Of a DNA stretch of 48,112 nucleotides, positions 42,631-48,112 are shown in pieces. The DNA lies in the NCBI RefSeq assembly GCF_001202035.1, contig NZ_LGHT01000040.1, positions 1 to 48,112 of the forward strand, read 5' to 3'. This DNA is from Pseudorhodobacter wandonensis (GTDB lineage Bacteria > Pseudomonadota > Alphaproteobacteria > Rhodobacterales > Rhodobacteraceae). The notes under the pieces are model-generated. The model saw only the letters and a program-made list of their open reading frames with translations. It ran no database searches and was not told where the DNA came from. The translations under genes and the position numbers were made by a program. Positions within the stretch are counted from its first letter, which is position 1. Every line of letters begins with the position of its first letter.

Positions 42631-44567
42631 AATTCCGTGAAATAGCCTTGGAAAATGTTGGCCTCTACGTAGGAAAGCACACTTTTGATCTGGAGACTGC
42701 GCCCTCAGAAGGAGCTAATGTGGTTGCCATTCTTGGGCACAATGGCGGCGGCAAGACCACTTTTCTCGACGCGATCCGACTGGCTCTATATGGCCGTAGA
42801 TCACTCGGTCCAAGAACCGCTCAATCGACATATGAAAATCATCTTCTAAGAAAAATCAGTGCAACAGCTTCGTCTCGTGAGGCTGCAATCACACTTTCAT
42901 TTGTGAGAGTAGAGAACGGACGGGATATTTCATACGAAATTACAAGAGCTTGGTCAGCAAGAGGCAAATCAATCGTTGAAACGTTAGACCTTGTCAGGGA
43001 AGGTCAGCCGATTTCCGACCTGGACCGCACTGAGTACGCCCAGTACGTAGAAGACCTTGTTCCATTTGGTCTCTCTCAACTGTTCTTCTTCGATGGAGAA
43101 AAAATTCAGGAAATTGCGGACGAGGACGGCAGCGTCGGACTGCGAGATGCCATCCGATCTCTTCTCGGGTTGGACATCATTGACCAATTACAAACTGACT
43201 TGACGGTCTACACGAGCCGCCGGGCGGATCAAAACACATCTGGCAACATAGAACGCCTACTCGCAGAAAAAGAAACTTTACAAATAGAACTCGCGGCAGA
43301 ACAAGTTCGCCGTGCCGAACTACAGAGCAGGTGCGATCAAGCAGCCAGGCGCGTTGAGCGATCAGAAGCGGCATACCGTAGCGAAGGCGGCCGACGTGCT
43401 CTGTCCCGCGAAGATGCCCTTGCAAGACTTCGTTTGGCCGAAGATGAGCAGGCCGAACTGAGCTCACAGTTAAAGCGCGCGGCGAACGAACTCTTGCCGC
43501 TGAGCCTAGCCCCACTCTTGGTACAAAAGCTCCATCATAGGGCCAGTGAGGCGCGCCAGGGAAATCACTCGAATGCCATCCGAAATTTCGTCGATGCATT
43601 CGAGAAGCGATGCCGCACCGACAGATCGAAAATGAATATTTGGTCTGACAATCATTTCGATGATCTGCGTTCGGATTTCGACACCGATAGAGGGAGGCAG
43701 AATATACACCTCTTTGCCGAGCCTGATTGGATTCTTCAAAGACTCGGCTTGCTCTCTGACGGTCGCCAGAACCTCATGGCACAACTCGCCGCTAAATTTG
43801 ACCGAAATCGGGAGCTTAAGGCCAAACTCAAGAGAGAACTGGAGGGTTTCGACACGGGACAAGCTGAAAAGGCACTTGCAGATCTGAAAGAAGCTGAGCG
43901 CACACTCGGTGGGCTAGAACGTGATCTGGAGTTCCGTGATGAAGCAATCGATCGAAAGTTGCGAGAGCTAGACACGGTTGAGCGTCGTTTCAAGCAGGAG
44001 GAAAACGCACTGAAAAAGCTAGCGCAGGAGGAGAGAGGTTCAGCTTTCGCTCTACGTGCTCAGAGCGCGCTCGCTTCTTTTGGCAGCGCATTGTTGAAGG
44101 ATCGTATCAGCCGACTGCAATCCGAATTCGTCGGATGTTTCAATCGCCTAAGTCGCAAGAAGTCCTTGGTTTCCAAAGTCGAGATCAACCCAACCGACTT
44201 TAGCGTAATCCTGATAGGCAGTGACGGCGTTACGATCGAGAAGAGCAGCCTATCAGCGGGCGAACGTCAGATATATGCGATCTCCATGCTTTGGGCGCTC
44301 GGTAAAACGAGCGGGCGTCAATTGCCGATCGTGATTGACACCCCGTTCTCGCGGCTCGACCAATCTCATCGGCTCTCGATCGTGCGAGATTATCTGCCAA
44401 CGGCAAGCAACCAAGTGATCTTGCTTTGCACCGATACAGAGATGACGCCAACTCTTGCTGAGACCCTTACGCCACATATCGCCCGGACCTACAAACTGGA
44501 AGCGACTACGGAAGCCAGGAGAACATCCGTCTCATCAGTAAATGACCTGTACGAGGAACTCGTCTGA
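42627..44567 (+). CDS. dndD: DNA sulfur modification protein DndD (SMC/RecF-like ATPase)
   Basis: The 646-residue protein has an ATP-binding head split by a coiled coil. Walker A is GHNGGGKTT (37-45). The ABC signature is SLSAGERQIYAISML (near 541-555), and Walker B is LPIVIDTPFSRLD (about 566-578). The middle is a long coiled coil (about 215-490). DndD is an ATPase that probably opens or nicks DNA for the modification enzymes. I place the start at the ATG overlapping the dndC stop (42627), where the conserved MKFREIALENVG begins. Confidence 0.92.
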   Translation: MKFREIALENVGLYVGKHTFDLETAPSEGANVVAILGHNGGGKTTFLDAIRLALYGRRSLGPRTAQSTYENHLLRKISATASSREAAITLSFVRVENGRDISYEITRAWSARGKSIVETLDLVREGQPISDLDRTEYAQYVEDLVPFGLSQLFFFDGEKIQEIADEDGSVGLRDAIRSLLGLDIIDQLQTDLTVYTSRRADQNTSGNIERLLAEKETLQIELAAEQVRRAELQSRCDQAARRVERSEAAYRSEGGRRALSREDALARLRLAEDEQAELSSQLKRAANELLPLSLAPLLVQKLHHRASEARQGNHSNAIRNFVDAFEKRCRTDRSKMNIWSDNHFDDLRSDFDTDRGRQNIHLFAEPDWILQRLGLLSDGRQNLMAQLAAKFDRNRELKAKLKRELEGFDTGQAEKALADLKEAERTLGGLERDLEFRDEAIDRKLRELDTVERRFKQEENALKKLAQEERGSAFALRAQSALASFGSALLKDRISRLQSEFVGCFNRLSRKKSLVSKVEINPTDFSVILIGSDGVTIEKSSLSAGERQIYAISMLWALGKTSGRQLPIVIDTPFSRLDQSHRLSIVRDYLPTASNQVILLCTDTEMTPTLAETLTPHIARTYKLEATTEARRTSVSSVNDLYEELV

Positions 44568-44941
44568 TGCATTTTACAAAACTCAGAGTATCCTCGGAGG
44601 CTACTGGTCGCCTGAGAATGCTGAGGCAACGCAGCGGCCTTACGCCAAACCTGTTATGCCGCATGGCGCTAACCTCATCTCTGGAGATGGGTCCAGTGGG
44701 CGGAATGGTTGCACCTGAGGAGAGTGGGCAAGAATTCAACGCGTATACTTTGTTCGGATCCGATCAACCCATTTTCCTGTCGCTTCTCTCCCTCGTTGAG
44801 ACAAGCGATGAACACGAACTCAACGACGAGGAGCTCATACGCCGCCTGCGGTGCCACATAGACCGCGGCATAGGACACATCGCCATCCGCATCGACACAC
44901 CTGCCGATGCAGCTAGGTTGTTGGCAGGGGAGGCCGCATGA
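44567..44941 (+). CDS. dndE: DNA sulfur modification protein DndE
   Basis: The 124-residue basic N-terminus (MHFTKLRVSSEATGRLRML, then SGLTPNLLCRMALTSSLE) and the C-terminal HIDRGIGHIAIRI match DndE, which binds nicked double-stranded DNA as a tetramer. Its first base is the last base of the dndD stop (TGATG). It ends in an ATGA overlap with dndA, so five dnd genes are translated as one coupled unit. Confidence 0.88.
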   Translation: MHFTKLRVSSEATGRLRMLRQRSGLTPNLLCRMALTSSLEMGPVGGMVAPEESGQEFNAYTLFGSDQPIFLSLLSLVETSDEHELNDEELIRRLRCHIDRGIGHIAIRIDTPADAARLLAGEAA

Positions 44942-46110
44942 CCCAATCTGCAATCTATTTGGATCACAATGCCTCTACACCTGTAGATGAAAAGGTAATC
45001 GACAAAATCGTCGCGGCGATGCGCGAGTTGCCAGCCAATCCATCTTCCGTGGACCATCGCGAGGGAGCCGCCGCTTCGGCTGCCGTTGAAGAGGCCCGTG
45101 AGCGGGTCGCGAAGGGGATAAATGCCAGGTCGGCCGACATCATCTTCGTAAGTGGTGCGACAGAGGCCAATAATTTGGCAATTGTCGGCACGATGCGAGC
45201 TCAAAACAAAACGGGCCGCACCCGGATTGTTACCATCGCAACAGAGCACCCATCGGTGCTCGAAGCAGCCAGAAATACTGGTGCCGGTAATGAGATCGTC
45301 GTGCTCGCCGTTGACGACCAGGGACGGATCGACCTCAACTTGCTTGAGTCGGAGCTTAAAAGGGGCACAGCGCTCGTAAGCTCCATGGCCGCAAATAATG
45401 AAACAGGTGTCTGCCATCCCCTTTCGGCAATCGGGCGGCTTTGTGAAAAGTACGGCGCACTCTTTCACTGCGACCTCACGCAACTGACGGCATACCATCC
45501 CATTGACGTCCAATCGTCTAACATTCACCTCGCGAGCCTTTCCGGGCATAAGATGTATGGCCCCAAGGGAACCGGTGCACTCTATTGTCGCCGCCGACGT
45601 CCTCACGTCGCACTAGAACCGATCCTTCGAGGCGGCGGCCAGGAGCGCGGGCTGCGCTCTGGCACTCTCAATACTTCTGGGATCGTCGGGCTGGCGGCGG
45701 CTTTCGAGCTGAGAGAACCGCGGCTGAAAATTGCCGCCAATATCGCTGATCTTCGCAACGCTTTGGAACGGCGTCTTGTCCAGGAAACGGGCGCCTTCGT
45801 AAATGGTGGCGAGGCTGATCGCTTACCCAATACTCTCAATCTATCGATTCCCGGCATCGAACCTCTTGCACTCATGAGACGGCTGAGTGGGCAGATTACT
45901 TTTTCGAGCTCCAGCGCCTGTTCGACAAAGTCAGTAAAAGACTCGCATGTGCTTGAGGCTATGTTTGGCGCAAATACTGAGCGCACGAAATGCGCATTTC
46001 GCCTCGGTCTGGGCTTTGGCACTACAAAGGATCAAGTCGAAACTGCCGCAGAACTATTTATCGAAGCGGTTTCCGGCATTCGTCAGGGCCGCGTAGGAAG
46101 TGCCGCCTAA
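44938..46110 (+). CDS. dndA: Cysteine desulfurase DndA
   Basis: The 390-residue PLP enzyme supplies sulfur for phosphorothioation by making a persulfide. It has the NifS/IscS layout: AIYLDHNASTPVDEKVI, GATEANNLAIVG, TEHPSVLEAA, the PLP lysine in SLSGHKMYGPKGTG, and the catalytic cysteine in FSSSSACSTKSVKDSHV. In many dnd loci dndA stands apart and divergent, or is replaced by a housekeeping IscS. Here it is the last gene of the operon, overlapping dndE. Its stop lies 2 nt from the end of the convergent nuclease gene. Confidence 0.9.
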   Translation: MTQSAIYLDHNASTPVDEKVIDKIVAAMRELPANPSSVDHREGAAASAAVEEARERVAKGINARSADIIFVSGATEANNLAIVGTMRAQNKTGRTRIVTIATEHPSVLEAARNTGAGNEIVVLAVDDQGRIDLNLLESELKRGTALVSSMAANNETGVCHPLSAIGRLCEKYGALFHCDLTQLTAYHPIDVQSSNIHLASLSGHKMYGPKGTGALYCRRRRPHVALEPILRGGGQERGLRSGTLNTSGIVGLAAAFELREPRLKIAANIADLRNALERRLVQETGAFVNGGEADRLPNTLNLSIPGIEPLALMRRLSGQITFSSSSACSTKSVKDSHVLEAMFGANTERTKCAFRLGLGFGTTKDQVETAAELFIEAVSGIRQGRVGSAA

Positions 46111-46112
46111 CT

Positions 46113-47432
46113 TCAGAAATTTAAGTTGAAGATCCTCATCGCCTGCGTCCTCAAGGCCTCCTGCCGCGCTCTCGCTTGGTCGGCACCCCATTCGTCATTC
46201 TCGGCCAAGACTTGATTGATCTGCAGGCGGGACTCCTGCAAAATCGCCCTCTTGTTATGGAAAGGTCTATTGCCCGCCCGGTTGTTCTCATCCTCGCTAA
46301 GCAATGTCAGATTTCCAAGCTTATGCAGATGAGGTAGCATCTCCACTCCCGCCTCTTCGGGGTTTTGTGGGCTGACATGCTCCAAAGTCATTGCACGAAT
46401 GTCGATCGATACATTCGGGGCCATCACAGTTGGTCGGCCGTTTGCTTGGCCGTTGTACCAAGCCGACATGAACTCTGAGATGGCAAGAAGGTACTTAAGC
46501 TCCTTCTTGTTCTTGTCGTAGTCCAATCCATCAAGTTGGCGCTCTAGCGCGTCAGTGGTCGCATAGCGATCCAAAAGATCTCTCAAGATTGCCTCCAGAT
46601 CAGCGAGGCGATACTCGTTTGGAGTATCTCTAATCTTCGTGATCATCGGGCCAATTTTTCTATCGTATTCCGCAATCCTGGCGCGCGCCAACACCCCGTA
46701 GCGAAACGCAAACCGCTCAAGGACACACATCAAACGTTCTTGATGGTCTGCGTGAAGACTCTGGGCCGCATAGACGAGAGGGAGGATCCAATGTTGCTTC
46801 AAGTCGCGAAGCGTGTAAGCAAGCCGATCCGACATAACCTGTGACAGGTTCAACCCGCCGCCGACGATGTTTCCTTCAGCGAGGGCTCTGATCTTCAACA
46901 TATCCACTTTGAGAGCTTTAACTCTCTGGACGAGAGCTCTGGCGTCTGCTGCTCCCAGCAGCTCACCGCTCGCGAGCTCCTCAAAGTGCATCGCCTCGAA
47001 TTCAGTGGATGTGCGGGCGATATTGAAACGCCGACCCGTCCGCGCTTGGTAGGCAAGCACAAGGTAGTCATCGGGATTGGGAGCGATGCCACCTATTTCC
47101 CTCCATGCCGCAGCCAGCTGATCTCTCTCCGCCGCTTCTAGCCTTTGACCGGCCCGCTCCATCGTGGTTGCACGAAGAAGATCGCAGTCGCTAACAGGCA
47201 GGCCTCTGTTGTTCAGAACTCTAAATATCAGGCTCGCGTGTTCGGGGGCATTTGCCTCTATGTGCACAACTTCCCAGTCCTCGAGGGCGCTCGCGTAAAA
47301 CTGGTTCAGCGCGTTGAACTCACGCTCATGCGAACCCGTGGCATCCCGGCGTTCCTGAAGCATAGCGAAACATGCTTGATACGCTGCTTGAAGTAGCCGA
47401 TGCGACGGAGCTGTTGTTTGCACATCATCCCC
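46113..47432 (-). pseudogene. DUF262/DUF1524 nuclease (GmrSD/SspE-like), truncated at its 5' end by IS21
   Basis: The remaining 436-residue frame starts within the DUF262 domain (IFRVLNNRGLPVSDCDLLRA, residues 66-85 of the remnant). It ends with a DUF1524 HNH-type nuclease domain (MTLEHVSPQNPEE near 345, then HKLGNLTLLSEDENNRAG and FHNKRAIL). The N-terminal DUF262 nucleotide-binding part is missing: sequence homology stops at about 47432, where the IS21 end begins. GmrSD and SspE have this domain pair and restrict modified or unmodified phage DNA; SspE works with the Ssp phosphorothioate system. A GTG at 47423 is the only nearby start, so a short product is unlikely to work. Confidence 0.82.
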
Positions 47433-47437
47433 TGTTG

Positions 47438-47492
47438 ATTGTCATTGAGAACTGACCCGGCACCAGCAGAAATTGTCATTGAGAATTGACCC
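47438..47492. repeat. Two 21-bp direct repeats at the IS21 end
   Basis: ATTGTCATTGAGAACTGACC at 47438-47457 (plus one C) and ATTGTCATTGAGAATTGACC at 47472-47491 (plus one C) differ at one position and are 34 bp apart. IS21 elements carry multiple terminal repeats bound by the transposase. Confidence 0.85.
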
Positions 47493-47545
47493 ATGTGTAA
47501 CCTTGCCCCGGCTTGAATCAGCTGGGGGCGCATGGAGTGATAGAC

Positions 47546-48112
47546 ATGGGATTTTTGAGGGTAATTCGGAAATGGGCACTGCGGGATAAGATGCCTATTC
47601 GCGAGATCGCGCGGCGGACGGGCGTATCTCGCAACACGATCAAGAAGTATCTGCGGGAGGGGATTGTTGAACCTGCATTTCAGGTGCCAGATCGCCCCAG
47701 CAAGCTGGACCCTTATGCTAAGCATCTTACTGCGTGGCTGACGACTGATCAGCGCAAATCACGCAAGGAACGCCGAACGGCGAAGCTGATGCATGCCGAT
47801 CTTGTAAAGCTTGGATATGACGGTTCCTACGAACGTGTTGCGGCCTTTGTGCGGGAATGGAAGGGTGACCGGCAGCGTGCGCATCACACGACAGATCGTG
47901 GGACTTTCGTGCCGCTGGTGTTCGCGCCGGGCGAGGCTTTCCAGTTCGATTGGAGCGAGGACTGGGCCTATGTCGGCGGCGAGCGTATCAAGCTGCAGGT
48001 CGCGCATATCAAGCTGTCGCACAGCCGGGCATTTTTGGTGCGGGCCTATCTGTTGCAAACGCATGAGATGCTGTTTGATGCCCACTGGCATGCATTCCGC
48101 GTCTTCGAAGGC
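47546..48112 (+). CDS. istA: IS21 transposase IstA, N-terminal part (runs off the window)
   Basis: The first 189 codons of the transposase are present and open to the window edge. It starts MGFLRVIRKWALRDKMPIRE, with the helix-turn-helix IREIARRTGVSRNTIKKYLR. The start of the integrase core follows, with a catalytic aspartate in AFQFDWSEDWAYVGGE. IstA works with the ATPase IstB. The ATG at 47546 is preceded by GGAGTGATAGAC. Confidence 0.88.
   Translation, partial: MGFLRVIRKWALRDKMPIREIARRTGVSRNTIKKYLREGIVEPAFQVPDRPSKLDPYAKHLTAWLTTDQRKSRKERRTAKLMHADLVKLGYDGSYERVAAFVREWKGDRQRAHHTTDRGTFVPLVFAPGEAFQFDWSEDWAYVGGERIKLQVAHIKLSHSRAFLVRAYLLQTHEMLFDAHWHAFRVFEG

Larger units (their letters stand above)
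47433..48112 (+). mobile_element. IS21-family insertion sequence, left part
   Basis: The element begins near 47433 (TGTTGATTGTCATTGAG) and runs past the window edge. It holds istA from 47546 and has the duplicated end repeats typical of IS21. It interrupts the DUF262/DUF1524 gene. The other end, istB and the target duplication lie outside the window. Confidence 0.85.

Overview
The window looks like accessory DNA, most likely a plasmid or an integrated conjugative element, from an alphaproteobacterium of the Rhodobacteraceae (Roseobacter group). This rests on protein family content and on GC-rich codon use in the plasmid and type IV secretion blocks. No ribosomal or housekeeping marker is present, so the genus cannot be fixed. 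The window is a mosaic of at least five gene blocks, separated or broken by IS66, Tn554/RIT-like, IS110, IS3 and IS21 sequences. No tRNA, rRNA or CRISPR array was seen.

Layout. 1-896: 3' end of an IS66 transposase with a tandemly duplicated terminal repeat. 920-2817: divergent LysR regulator and NmrA-like oxidoreductase. 3159-14105: a minus-strand plasmid block (ParB-like protein, DUF3768, a 98-aa protein, DUF6878-like, DUF6915-like and a 209-aa protein). Its DUF6915-like gene is split by a 6.2-kb element of three tyrosine recombinases plus a DUF6262-like protein; the element ends can be placed from the broken reading frame. 14351-16151: an IS3-family element nested in an older IS110/IS3 chimera. 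16216-26911: an AraC regulator divergent from a nine-gene operon (ABC importer, xylitol-type dehydrogenase, SGNH hydrolase, P-loop kinase, transketolase, transaldolase), ending at a strong terminator. It should import a polyol or pentose derivative, oxidise and phosphorylate it, and feed it into the non-oxidative pentose phosphate pathway.

27334-28839: an XRE regulator with a palindrome in front of it and small proteins of unknown function. 28811-39894: a compact VirB-type type IV secretion operon (VirB1, B2, B3, B4, lipoprotein, a VirB5/transglycosylase chimera, VirB5, an exported unknown protein, B6, B8, B9, B10, B11). No VirD4 coupling protein or relaxase lies in the window. 40100-46110: a DNA phosphorothioation operon in the order dndB-C-D-E-A, with overlapping genes and a palindrome over its probable promoter. 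Convergent to it is a DUF262/DUF1524 (GmrSD/SspE-like) nuclease gene, cut at its 5' end by an IS21 element that runs off the window.

The most interesting points are: the phosphorothioation operon sitting tail to tail with a GmrSD/SspE-like nuclease rather than DndFGH, with that nuclease broken by IS21; the protein that carries a lytic transglycosylase domain between VirB5-like ends; and the four-gene recombinase element whose insertion site in a DUF6915-like gene can be read to within three bases.
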